This document shows, in pieces, positions 1 through 13,442 of a stretch of DNA of 64,000 nucleotides. Location of the stretch: NCBI GenBank assembly GCA_030765045.1, contig CM060970.1, positions 51,794,076 through 51,858,075 of the forward strand, given 5' to 3'. The translations under genes and the position numbers were made by a program. Source of the stretch: Tenodera sinensis (lineage: Eukaryota > Arthropoda > Insecta > Mantodea > Mantidae). Every line of letters begins with the position of its first letter. Within the stretch, counting starts at the first letter, position 1. The notes under the pieces were generated by a model that did no database searches, was not told where the DNA came from, and saw only the letters and a list, made by a program, of their open reading frames with translations.

Positions 1-387
1 GAGAGATAAATGGTGTAACCACTTGGCACTTGTGCACGGCCACATGGGGAATGTGGACAAGTTTTTAAACTCAGTAATGGATTAAATGTAATTAGACCTC
101 AATCAAAATATTCTCAAAGACCACTGAAATCTGTCAATGTTCCATAGGCCTACTCTATTATTTCTTGACTGATTTAAAACAAGATCAACAGTTACCTGAG
201 CCATTGTACATGAATACAATGAACACAGCCTTACAGCTAGGCAAACCTACCAGTGACATGGAAATGTAAGGCTTGCAAAGGCATGATACACATTGTAAAT
301 TCTCATTGCGTTCAGTACACTGCGGCAAAATTAGATTGTGAACATGGATCAGTTAATGCAATGTAATGTTTCTTTTAAGTACTTCAT

Positions 388-683
388 GATGAGAACTACC
401 AAACATTCAAACAGTAATTCCTGAGTACCCTTGAAAAACGGCAGTTGCAACCTTCAGGTTGATTATAGGACATGATTGTCTGGCAAAACATTTGAACAGA
501 ATTGGAATATATTCTTCACCACTCTGTCCTCTATGTCATCTGCAAGAGGAAATGAACCAAGACCACCTTCAAATATGCCAGGCCACTTCTAGCACCCCAT
601 CCATCAGTGAAAAATATTGGAGAGCAAGAGGATTAATGACTTCATTGTCAGAAATCCAGCATTAGCTAACAACATTAAGTACT
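388..683 (+). mobile_element. LINE-A 3' fragment
   Basis: 5'-truncated copy of the window's main LINE. The end of the ORF reads IIGHDCLAKHLNRIGIYSSP and then CPLCHLQEEMNQDHLQICQA with the zinc-knuckle-like CPLC...H motif. It closes SLSEIQH stop, then gctaacaacatt, the AAC-rich 3' tail of the family. Confidence 0.8.
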
Positions 684-1344
684 TCACACATTTGAAATTT
701 TACATATGAGTACATACTAAATGGCTTATTATACCTGTCAGTTCAAATACTGCTTTGAGCAATGGCTCCAGACCTTATATTCATTTATTTTATTTTCCTA
801 TTAACTGCTCATATCTGCTCAGTTTTACCTTTGTATTGAAATTATCTACACTTTTTTTTCTATCTTTCTTTTTTTTGTCACCTTTATTGCAGCTCTTTCA
901 TCTGTAGTGCTCCTTTTTATCTCAGTAAATTTATCTCTCCAGTTCTTTGTTCCATTACTTTCTTGCTGTTTTCTAGAAATTATTCACATTATTTTCTCTT
1001 CTTCTCTGTAACCTGTTACATTCCAGTTTTTCCTAAGACAGTTGCCATTGTTTAAATCTCTCTACTGATATTCTAGACATTGTTTTAACAAATTCCTTTC
1101 CTCTTAAGTTCACAATTATATACCAACATTTCAGTGCCCTTTTCATAATCTTTCCCTTACTTGCCACCGTGCCCAGTTGTATTTGTCCTACCTGTCTCTA
1201 GCCCAAGCATTTTTGTATAAAAGTCCTATGCACCTCATAAATAACTTCCCTTTCTCCATCTAAGGGCATACTTCTACACCATTACATATTTTTGCCTCAA
1301 CCACCATACTGTAGCCATTTGATAACTATGCTTACTCCACTCAC

Positions 1345-1527
1345 CTGATTTCTGTTTTCATATAGTTCATGTAAAGTATGAAGTCTATCCTCCAGGGACT
1401 GCATGTTACCCAGAATAGAAGGGCTGCCGTCAACACCATTACTCTGCACATTGGAGCTCCCAGCATGCTGGTCTAGTAGTGATGGGGATGTGGAAGGCTG
1501 TAAGCCTGCCCTTGCCAGCAGCATTCC
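1345..1527 (-). CDS. PCM1: PCM1 exon 10, last exon in window
   Basis: Exon of 183 bp, 61 codons, with acceptor ttcaaacag and donor gtgagt. It encodes GMLLARAGLQPSTSPSLLDQ and ends with NMQSLEDRLHTLHELYENRN, an amphipathic helix resembling the vertebrate region with a LGELHTLRDQ motif. No further PCM1 exon is visible between 1 and 1344. Confidence 0.85.
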
Positions 1528-4500
1528 CTGTTTGAAAATTGTTTTTTTTTATATCACAAATAAATGTGAAATTAATATGAAACAGCAGATATGTATCTAG
1601 AGGAATGTAAAGCATATCTCAAAGTATATTTTAATACTAAACAGCGATAGGACAGACACCTCCCTAAGTGTGATTTAACAATATTAGCTATTATGCAACT
1701 CTTTTACTCTAATTGTTTCAGCCATTAGGTATATTGGGTACTAAAGTTACAATGAAAATACGTAAAACGTAAATTAACATAAATTAATACTTTATTCGTT
1801 GGACCAACACCACCTTCAAATATGCCCGGCCACTTCAAGCGCCTCATCCATCAGTGAAAAATGTTGGACAGCAAGAGGATTAATGACTTCATTGTCACAA
1901 ATCCAGCATTAGCCAACAACAACAACATATTTTATTCATCGTAAGTGCTAGAGAGCCAACGATTGGAACATTGTACAATAAATGATACTAACCATTATAA
2001 AAGCAAAGGAGAGCAATGTGTATTCACTATCATGTTATGATCTTTTCCCAGTTCTGTAATGTTTTTAGTGCTTTGTTCATTTTTTCAGTTAGTTGTGCAG
2101 TTTGGACTGCATTATCCTTGGCAGTTGTCCAAATGACCAAATTGGCAGCTAACATGCTGCACTTCATTCCCTTTATTTTTTGTATTTGTTTAGTAAGCTC
2201 ATTTGTGTAAATATTGAATTGAGTTGGGCTAGTTATTGTTCCTTGAGGTAACCCCATTTTGATTTGTTTGTATTTGGATTGTTGTTATATTTGGTGGAAA
2301 TCCCTTTCTGGCTCAGAAATCTTTTTAGCCACTCCAGAGCATGTCCTGTGATCCCTAACATAAAATTAACATAACTAATAAAATTGGACAAAAGAATTGT
2401 ACTCCAATGAATACCTGCCCATTACTTGGTAATGAGACAGCTGAAGAAAGTTAGTACACATTGTTACAGACCCACAGAAAAATTATCCCTCCATTCTGTC
2501 AAAAGATATGTTAAATTACAAATCAAACAAAAAACTAAAACACAGTATATAGAAAACACTAAAGATAAAATATGAAAAGAGATTTGCCAAAATCAAAATA
2601 TAATACCTGACTCATCAAGGGAATCAGCAGTTGCAGCATTCAGATCGCAAAACACCGACATAGAATCAGAACCTTACAATCACCCAACTATCCACTATGC
2701 TTAAATGAAGAAATGGATAAAATCAAGAAATGCCCAGCAGTCCCGAAAGACACCATCTTTGAAACATACTGGAGTGCAAGAGAACAAATGACTTTGTTGT
2801 CAAGTGTTCGGCATTAGCAACCAACCAACTAACCAACCAACTTTGTGGGCATTAAAGAAACTTTAAATTATTGAGTGAAATATAACATTTTTGCAACTTT
2901 AATTTCAGAAGCAGGATGTGTTTGAGACAATGAGAAGCAATAGAGCATGGAGGAAATAACTGAACTGATTAAACCTTAAGTCCAAATCTTGTGGTTAGGA
3001 AGTTATCAAGCAATCATAAAAAAAAGACTAAAGAAATCATACCTCTTCACTTTTACATGAGAAAATTGGATGAAACATTATTACTAGATAATAATTACTG
3101 AACATGTGAGTGATAAAATTCTTTAGAAGGCACAACTTTCATTTAAACAAAAATCATCTAAGTTTATAAAATTAGAGAACATGTTTCAGACCACTAAATT
3201 GCATACCAGAAAGGAAAATGGTAGAAAAAATGTATGTTTCAGTTTAACATAAAAAATCATCAATATTAAAACCTTTTCACTCATACATTGAACACTTTCT
3301 TTTTTTGAAAGTCTCTAAAGTTAATTCAATGACGAGTGTATACCCATACAAGCACCTCAGAATGCTCCAAATATTAGATAAGATACAGAGATGATGAAAT
3401 AAAACAAATGAATGTTTTCAGAAAACTGCAATAACAGGAAGAACACGCGAGTATGTCAATGTATTTTATTAACTAACCTGGGCTACTTTGGCTTCTTTAA
3501 GCTGATTCTGTGCCTTCTGTTGTAGAGAAAGAAGAGCAGCCTGATGATCTTGCAGAGCCTGCAACTAACAAGAATAGAAATACAAATTGTCAAATGACAA
3601 ACTCCACAGTCATTGACTGCTTTTGTGAGGATGAAGAAGAAATTTTCAGAAACAGAAAAGAATGTCTGTATTTGGTTCCACAAGAGAGTATAGAATAGGA
3701 GTTAAAAGCATTATGCTCGATTTTTAAGAAATAAGGTGATATGAAAAAAATATCAAGTACAAGGGTCATTCAAAGTTTAGAGAAAGAGAGTGATAAAGTC
3801 AAAAGAAAGTGTCAGAGTAAAAGAAACAAGTAATAGCATTTTTAAAATTGAATAAGCTCTAGGCATGCCGCAAGAAAATTGTAAATTCAGTAATTTTACA
3901 AAATAACATGGTTATGTTCAAAAATATCCAAAACAGAGTCAGGAAAAGTATAAATAAAATTTGTTAATTCCATACAATAATGTACACATTACTGTTTAAA
4001 TTTATTTTCTCAGTACAACATGCAAAAGTTGACTGCCTTTTTCCAACAGTTTTCCTCAGTTTTGCATGAGATGACATGTTAAAATGGGTGAAAACAGTTC
4101 AATCTATAATATACCAATTACAATTACGAGGTGGACACAAATGTTAATGCTGCGAATCAGACTCCAGAAGAAGTATTCCAATATAAGTTAGGGTTATGTA
4201 GTGCTTCTAGTGAACAAACATATTCAGCAAGTCATAAAATAACTAAAAGAACGAAAGTAGCAATGGCTTCAGGAGAGGAGAAAAATTTAGCTCAATATAA
4301 CTACTTTGTCAGTCTAGCTAAGTTTACTTTCTCTACTACGTATAGTAAGTAGGGGAAGTGCTGCATTCCAACAAAAAATTTGATGTCAAGATTTTGCCGG
4401 AAATATATGTTTTGAGATCCCCTTAACCCAAAAAAGCACTTTTAATAAAAGGTCTCTGTGTTTGTCTGTGAACAGCATAAGTCAAAAACGAAAAGTCAGT

Positions 4501-7500
4501 TAAAAAACAAAGTTGGTATTTATATCTTCAAGAATGCAACACAAAGATTTTGAAGAAAATTCCTCCACCCTAAACTACCTTTTAAAAGGAAAATTTTTCG
4601 AAAATTTTGATTTTCTTGAAAATGGCTTTAACGATGTTGATTAAAATGCCATATGTTTAGGATATTTTTATGGCAAATACAGTGTATGTTTTGAATTTTC
4701 TGGTTATAGCCCATGCAGTCCTGTTTTATTCTAGATGACTTCTGCTTAACAGGTAAATCGCAAGAGATACACCAAATCTTACTACACAAAAAATGTTGTT
4801 AGCTAATGCTGGATTTCTGACAATGAAGTCATTAATCCTCTTGCTCTCCAATATTTTTCACTGCCATTCATGTTCTGGAAATCTAGTATGGATTGTCTCT
4901 AATGCCAATAATTTTAGAACACTAGTTGGAATATCACTTTTCTTAACTTCTTCTGTGAGGTGTAAATAATATGTGATGTTTGTGTCAGATTGACTTTATA
5001 TATGAAGTTTTCCTTTGAATTAGAAAAGTATACTTCTTGATGGTGCTATCAAAACCACACCAATACCAGCTATGGAAATACTAACCAACCAATACCCCAT
5101 TGAATATGAAATAGAAAAAAGAGCTCTTATTCAACACAAAAAGTTGATCAGACTCCCATTCAATACATGGAACAAGAGAAATCAAATGATCAACTTAAAT
5201 ACTTCAATTTTGCTGGATTTTTACACAAAAAATGTAGATCTCGTTAAAACACCTAATTTATGTCCAAATGAACTTTTTTGTGGAATGAACCATTTCGGAG
5301 ATATTCCTTGTTATTTGTATGAGTTTTGTAGTGCTTACACTTTCCAAACATGAAAGACCGTTATTCAGTTTTTATATCTTAGCCATGCAAAGATAACAGC
5401 ATTTGGAAGCTTTAAAACATTTCACTATCACTCGAAGTCTACTGTATTCCTATATTCCCCTTGTACCTACAAGAAAATTAGTAATAAGGCAATTTCTACA
5501 AATGTTTATTTCGACTAATGTGAAGAAGATAGAGGAATAAGAGATTATAAGAATAGTTTGTACAACAGTAGAGAAAGTCATGTGAGTGCAATACATTAGA
5601 TTTGATTTTTATACAGAAATAGGGAACTAACGACCCTATTACACAGATTTTTCAGCTACTGCAAAACTGCCATCCCATCACTACTCTGCGCCAGAATCTC
5701 GGTCCCTAACAAAAAAGCAAAAATCGAGAATAGAGGCAGGGGAAATGAGTACCACTAGCCAGGTACAGAGTGTTAGATCACAAATAAAATTCAGAAATGT
5801 TAAAAAATCTTGGAAATACCACTAAAACAAACAATTTACACATACAGATTAGACTCCCATGGTTATATAATGGAATGGGTTCCAATTGCATACCCAAAAC
5901 AACCATGATCATAGATGCAGAGAATGAAAAGCCCAAGGAAGAGATGGAGGGACCATCACAAAGTAGAGAATGAGCAGGTCATGTTGTGTATGAGGACACC
6001 AATAATTATTATTGTTCAAAAAACTAATGAACATGGCGACACAATTCACTATACTAAGATCAGATTTATGACACCCAGACTTCTATCTTTATCTGAAGTA
6101 CGTCAAAGCAAACAGTCAAAACGGCAATGCATAGATCTTTTGGGAGTTGAGCGTCTGTAGCTATCGTAACTATTTTTAAATAAAGCTTTGAATATGTGGT
6201 GGAAGCACCATGAAACATGTCAGCAGCATTTAAGAACTTGCAGCAATTACAAAGATAAGTGAAGTTTTTAGTTTCTAGGTTTGTTTTTATTTTTTAACTA
6301 AGTGAACTTTGTGAATGAAGGTTTATGTGAAGATAGCAAGATTTATCCTAAATACCTCCTCCTCCTCTTCCTCCTTCATCAATATCATCTGTTTATCCTG
6401 CCCATGTGGAACACTGACACTCCCTAGGACTTAGAAGACAATGCCTACGGTCAGATGCCTGTCAGAGACCAGACAGTGAAGACCCGGAAGCAGGTGGTCA
6501 GCCAAGCAGTGTGAGTGAGGAAGAGGATGATATGAAAAGCAGACGAAATTGATGAATGGAAAGACAATGATGGAACAGTTGGTGGAATGAGCGGCTGAGG
6601 AAACTAGAGAACCTGGAGAAAACCTGCCTACCACGAATACCACATGGGGAGTGAATCTGGACCACTTAGGTGATAGGCAAGCGGTCTAACCACTCAGTCA
6701 CGGTACTGCCTTATTCCAAATTCCAAATCTAAAATAAAATTTTAATCACTCCAGCTTGGCTTCTTTACCAACTTACTAAAGAATGATGGAGACAACAGTA
6801 TATGAACCACATTCCAGCAATTATTGATTTTTAAATTCAATTACATTAGGTTAGATTATTGTTTAAGCATGTTTAGTGTCACAAATTTTTATTCTCCTAA
6901 TGTGTTTCAGTAAGTTTTTGTTAAAAAGTGAAGCTAAAAGACAAAATTAATTTTCAGTATTTATCCTGCTAATTAAATAATTTTAACTTTCTTACACCTT
7001 TTCGTCTCTGTATTTTCACTCCCTTTCTCATCTTTTTATTACTGCCTAGAACAAGGATTTGTTTTCCTTGAGTCAATATTTCCAGATCACAGCTTCTCAT
7101 CTCCAAACCAACACATTTATTGTTTTTATAGAGCATTACGTAAAACTCCAAGATGGAGAGAGAATAACACATTGTTTGAATAAAAGTTTCCATGTGTAAC
7201 GATAGGAGTTCCACAGAAAATAAACTAAAAGAGCATTATGCAAAATATCATTCAAAGAGGTTCCTTGTTAACACTGTGTTTTGTGCCACTCAACTCAATA
7301 GGCTTGGGCACATTCTGTCACACACACTTTTCAAAGCAGTTTTATTAAGACATGAAAGAAAGTTATTTGAAACAAACTAATTACACCATTTGATTCAGCA
7401 GTATCAAAACAAGAGGAATCTGTATTAAAATGCATATTATCTATGAAAGGACTGAGCAGATTTTATTTTGATGCTTCTCACGTGCTCTCATACACAAACA

Positions 7501-10500
7501 AAATTTAAAGGTTTATAGCTTACCTTCCTTTGTGACTCTTCAACTTTCATTTTCAGTTCATTCCTTCTGGAGGAATCAGATGACTTCAAAACTGCACCAG
7601 TCTGAAAATTATATTATTTCAGTTAGATTTAATTTATTAAAAACATAAAGTTGATGTCACCAGATTCAAGTACATCCATAAACCTCCAGGAACACCAAAG
7701 GCAGTAAATAGTGTTTCACCCAAGTACCAAGAATGGCAGTCAACACACAGCTGCTGAGGGGCAGCAGCCTTTGAAACACATACTGAGAAAAAATCCTATG
7801 TGAAGCTCGACAGCGAGTATAAAACTGAAACAGTTTTTAAATATTTAACTGCTTCACTGTGTTTTTACATTATTTTTCAATATTTCTTGATAATGAGTTA
7901 ACATCTGGAGTATTATTGTAATGATTATGTGGTGTAATGCTTCAATTCCTAATTACCTGTTCTATAAATTAAGGTGTGACAATTATGTGATGGTGGTGAT
8001 TATGCATAGAAATAGTCATTTTATTTCCATTTATCATACTGATATAACTTGTTGGTAAAGTTTATAGGCATGAGAAACTTTTAATCATACAATCAAACAT
8101 TGCTGCAACAACTGTCCACATATTAGGTCTATAAACTTACAGGTTCTTCAGAAAGACTTCTTGTGGTGGAAGATCCTTCTGATACTCCTCTTTGCCTTCG
8201 AGCTCCTCTGGTATTTCCATGAGAATTATATGCATTTGCCATTGGTTGACCAGGCAATGCGGCTCCATTTTCAGAAGTATTCTGGAGGAATGCATACAAT
8301 TTCAATAAATAGAATGCATATTTTGAATGATACTGCACACTATAATCAATGTAACTGCAAAAGCAGTGAATAATGACCCAGCACAAAATATTCTACAAGA
8401 GTTTTGCTATTTTGCACATCATTTATAACTGGAAGCTCATGAATATGTTCCTTGCCTATTTTTTTCCCTTTTTCTCTCTTTTTTAGGCTGCTGTTGTAGG
8501 AGAAATTTTGTGAGCTAAAGGTTGTCAATTCATAAATGAGCATTTTAAAGTAAAAAAGTGCAAAGTGTCAAGTAATAGAGCACAGGAAGAAGAGAATACT
8601 AGAAACTGCAGCAAATTCTTAGGGCCTGCAAAATGGCAGTGGCTATGACTTCTTTCCTTGCTCTTATAGAGAAATGAAGGGAGGTATATACTACCAGTGA
8701 TGTGCATAAAATCTGAAAGAGAAAGCATTTGTGCCTTCAATTTGTTTTTTCATGTATGCTTTCTAACAAAGAACAACAAACTCTACAAACATATAATTTC
8801 TACTAAAATAGACTTTAAAAAATTAAGCAGAGAATGTCTCATGAATTATTATTCATATACTATTAAATGATATGCTTCTTTACACTCTGATGAAGTTCAT
8901 TGTTATGGCCACTATAACTATATGACAATTATGGCTGAACTTCATTTATATATTTTTATCAGATACACATCAATTTTTTTATACCTGTCGCAATATTTGA
9001 TGGCGGGTGGCTTGATACTAAATTCAATCATAGGCTTACCACACCTTGCTGTGTTGTATAGCTAAACACGATGTGAAATCAGGCTGTAAAGCCAATGATA
9101 TAAATATCATTTGCACCCACAAAATTTATTTGCACAACTGGAAAAATGATAGTAATAGCGTGATATCAGCTGCCATCAAATTTTTTGGCTACTATAGGCA
9201 CCAACTTTGCTCATTTATATTTAGTTTAATTATATGTTTTCTTATGAACAAGTCACATTTTTCTGGCCTCATGTACGATATATATTACTTTACTAACTTT
9301 TACATTATGTTTATGCTAAGATTATGGATGTTTGTTGTATACTGCAGCACAAAATGTGCAGGTCTTTTGGGAAAGGATTTAATAGTTTTGGAACACATTA
9401 TTGCTGCCCACATGTCAATAATGCAGTTGGACAAGATCGTTCTTCTCTGGATGATATTGATGATGACACAGATGAGCAAATAAGCCTACATAATTATAGT
9501 GTTCCCAATGTGCATGAACCAATTCAAACTCTAGAAATCACATAACTTTTACAATTGTAATTCCTAAATGACTCTTGATTTGGAAATTTTAAAACTAGTG
9601 TAAAGCACCAGTACTGATATTTTTTTAGGATTTAGTTGTTTAGAACAATATAGTTTTGAATATAAGGGCTCTAAATAATGTATAAAGTTCATTATTTGTT
9701 TTTCTTTCATTTATTGCTTTATGTTAAATAATATATGAATGGTTTGAGTAATAATCTACTAAAACAGCTTCAGTTCCATAAGAAAATTCCCTTCCACATT
9801 TCTCACTTATACATCATTTTAGTTGGTTCCCTTTGAAGACATATAACTGAGTTTATACTGTATTTACCGTATTTAAGACATAAAGGTTATAATTCGAATA
9901 TTAATTCTATAGGTTCCATTAATTGTTTAGTGATTTAGCTACTGGGTTTATTTAATGATTATACGACAAACAATTATGTCCTGTAATGATTTAATTATTG
10001 ATAATACATGTATTTAATTGTTCTTTAACTAACTTTTTACTTTCATTGGTTCTATAAATACATTTTGAAACATTAAATCAACAGAGAATTAAGAAGAGCT
10101 GAGGATGTGAATAATTTGCATTTGAATAATTTCTTCTATTTTATTTTACAAAATCTAATGTGTTATATTCATAAGACTTCCTCTACTCATTCTTCAATAA
10201 ACTATTATTACAAAAGTTTATTCCATCTATAAATGTTAATCAAGACATTTGCAGCAAAAGTACTATTGCATATTTCTTTGAAGGTGCAACAGGATTAGGA
10301 GAATACAGAAGACTTAAAGCTAGTCAAAACTTTTAAGAGAGCATTGCTATGTAATGGGTTTGCAATTTGGTTATTTTTGAATGGGGGAGAAAAGAGCAAT
10401 TTCTTGAGAGTATAAGTATTTGAAACATCAAACCAGAAACAAGGTATACCTTGAAAATAGTTTCTCTACAAAAAAAATTGACATAAATTGCGTGTTTTAA

Positions 10501-13393
10501 AAAGATCTACATCTTTGGGTAATTTGTGTAGTAAGATTTTGTTTATCTCTTACAGTTTGCCAGTTCCGCAAAAGTCATTCAGAATGAAGAGGACTTCACA
10601 GACTGTTCTCAGAAAATTCAAAATATACATATTCTTTAACAAAAATATCTTAAAAGTGTATTATTTTAACAAAAATTATTAGAGCCATTTTTAAGAAAAT
10701 TTTTAAAAATCTTCTATGGGGGTAGTTTTGGAAGGATTGGATGGATTTTCTGCAAAATCTTTGTGAACTTAAATACCAAGTTTGGTTTGAGAGGTAGAAC
10801 TGGTAACTGAAAAATTCAATGCCACAGCTGGGATTCGAACCACGGAACCTCCGCTTACAAGGCAGGTGCTCTAACCATTAAGCTATGGTGACAACCTGCC
10901 AAAATGACATTGAATTCTCCAACCAATTCATATTTCTCCCAGTAAACCACCAAGACATCTCACATCAGAGACAATTACCTCACTGGTGACTTACTATCGT
11001 AAGTACTTTATGCGCCAGGATTAAATAACCTTCAGATGGTAATTATTATTTATTTATGCCAACAAAAACTTACTGTTGGTGTTCTTAAACCACATAAGCT
11101 GTGTGTGGGCAATATTTGAGAGATAGAACTGGAACTGAAAAATTTAATATCAATGCAACAGATGGGATTTGAACCAAAGACCCTCCACTTACCAGGCAGG
11201 TGCTCTAACCATTAAGCTACTGTAACAATCTGCCAGAATGACATTGAATTCTCTAACCAATTTGTATTTCTCCCGGTAAACTACAAAGGAAGTCTCGCAT
11301 CAGTGACAATTTACCCAATTACAATTCAGTACCAGTTCTACCTTCAAACATTGCCCACACACGGCTTGTGTGTTTAAAAACACCAACAGTAAGTTTATTG
11401 GCATAAATAAATAATAATTACCAAGTTTGGTATTTATCAGACTCTGTTTGAGTTATGCTGCACATTTATGCATACATGTACACAGACCTCAAAACCTGTA
11501 TTTCCAGTGATATTTTGATATCTAGTTTTTTACTTGAAGCAATATTTCCTCTACTTACTCTAAGTATGTGCAGAGAAAGAAACATATAAGAGTGAAACTT
11601 TAAGTTACTGTTTTAGTGCAAATTATTTATTTGTTAACTTCTTAATCTAATCAAAATGGTTATTTTATTATAATTACCGCTACAGTAACCTTTATTCAAA
11701 CAACCATGAATTGGCACTATTGCTAAAAGTGAACAAAAAAGGATAATGATAGGGGCATCAATGCTCCTCAGCAACAATTCCATTTTAATAGCAAAACCTT
11801 AATTGATGATTGACTTTTTCTAGTCATGTTTTATGAACTCTGGAAATCAAGGAAAGGGATAGTTGTGCCACTATGGTCTTAGAGTAACGGTGGGCAAACT
11901 CCAATGCATTAGGTTCTACAACCTGCTTGGCATAGAAATTGCCACACATAGATGAGCCAGTATATTATCATTACTTATTCATCACCTGCACTTTGACTTA
12001 ACCGTGTTTAATTTTGAAAAGAACAGCTCACACACTTAAGTTGACGCAAACATGGCTTGGACTGTAACTGCAACTTATGTTAATTGTGGATATTTAGTGC
12101 TACCTAACATTCAAAAATATCTGCACCTACTAGATTTGTACATTTTTACTTTTTCTACTGGTAAGTAGGGGAAGTATTGTATTCCACCCAAAAATTTGAT
12201 GTCGAGATTTCACCGGAAATACATGTTTTGAGACCCCCTGAATAAAAAAAAAGCATTTTTAGAAAAAGGTCTGTGTGTGTGTGTGTCTGTGTGTCACTAT
12301 CAGTCTCAGTCTGTCAGTCTGTGGACAGCATAACTCAAAAACGAAAAGTCGGTTAAAAACCAAAGTTGGTATTTAAGTTTAATGTTGTTCAAGGATGTGA
12401 CACGAAGATTTTGAAGAAAATAGCCCCACCCTAAACTACCCTTTGCATGGAAAATTTTTCGAAAATTTAGATTTTCTTGAAAATGGCTAACGATTTTGAT
12501 TAAAATGTCATATGTTTGAGATATTTTTATGACAAATGAAATGTATTTCTTGAATTTTCTGGCTATAGCCCCTGTAGTCGTATTTACTCTGGACGACTTT
12601 TGCATAACTGGTAAACCGTTAGAGATAGACCAAATCATACTATACAAAAAAATGTAGATCTTGGTAAAATACACAATTTATGTCTCAATACATTTTCTTG
12701 TAGGGTGAACTATTTCGGGGATATTCCTTGTTACGTGTGTGAGTTTCGGAAAACTTAGAACTTTAGCGAAATGCAACAACGATGTTCATTTTTTTATATG
12801 TTAATCATGGAAAGAGAACGGAATCTCAAAGGTCAAAAAGATTTGACTGTCGCACAAAGCCTTCTGTATTCTAATATCTCCCTTGCACCTACAAGGACAT
12901 AAGCAATAAGATAATATGTATGAATGTTTATCTTAACTAACATGGAGATATAGCAATAAGAGTTTGTTAGAATGGTTAGTACAAGAGTAGAGAAAGTCAT
13001 GTGAGTGCAACACATCAGATTTTTGTTTCTATAATGTGTCTGTTTACAAATCCATTAGTTCTGTCTGGAACCTTGTTTCAACACTTGTAGGATTGATGGA
13101 GAATGGATTCAAAAACACAAACAAAATGTTTTCTACTTTTGTGGAACCTTTGTACTGTTTTGCAATGAACTCTAGTTTTAAAGATTCCAAGATTCCAACT
13201 ACTTCTGCATATTTTACTCACAATAGGGCCACAAGTCTGCAGATACTTGAAATAAAAAAATTCTCGATCACTGAGATGTCTGATCCAAAGATCCAATTTA
13301 GTAACGAATCCTTCTATAGCACTCTACATGTTCATAATATTATTGTATACGTTGTCTGTCATTTGCCACTGAACAAGTGTCTGTACAGCAGCT

Positions 13394-13442
<49 letters not shown>

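Noticed and set aside
1..1344. Further PCM1 exon near the left edge
   Set aside because: No open stretch with both splice sites and coiled-coil character; the region holds a LINE-A fragment and intron.
9046..9545. Open frame of 145 codons with an overlapping 73-codon frame
   Set aside because: AT-rich, hydrophobic, no recognised domain, no splice-site support and overlapping frames; fits chance in intron.
10840..10900. Possible tRNA gene (A and B box)
   Set aside because: The tRNA-like part is followed by a conserved SINE body and tail seen in other copies; no full cloverleaf could be drawn.
13036..13395. 119-codon open frame after R2 copy c
   Set aside because: Runs into the AG microsatellite, no domain, and a competing minus frame of similar length covers the same bases.
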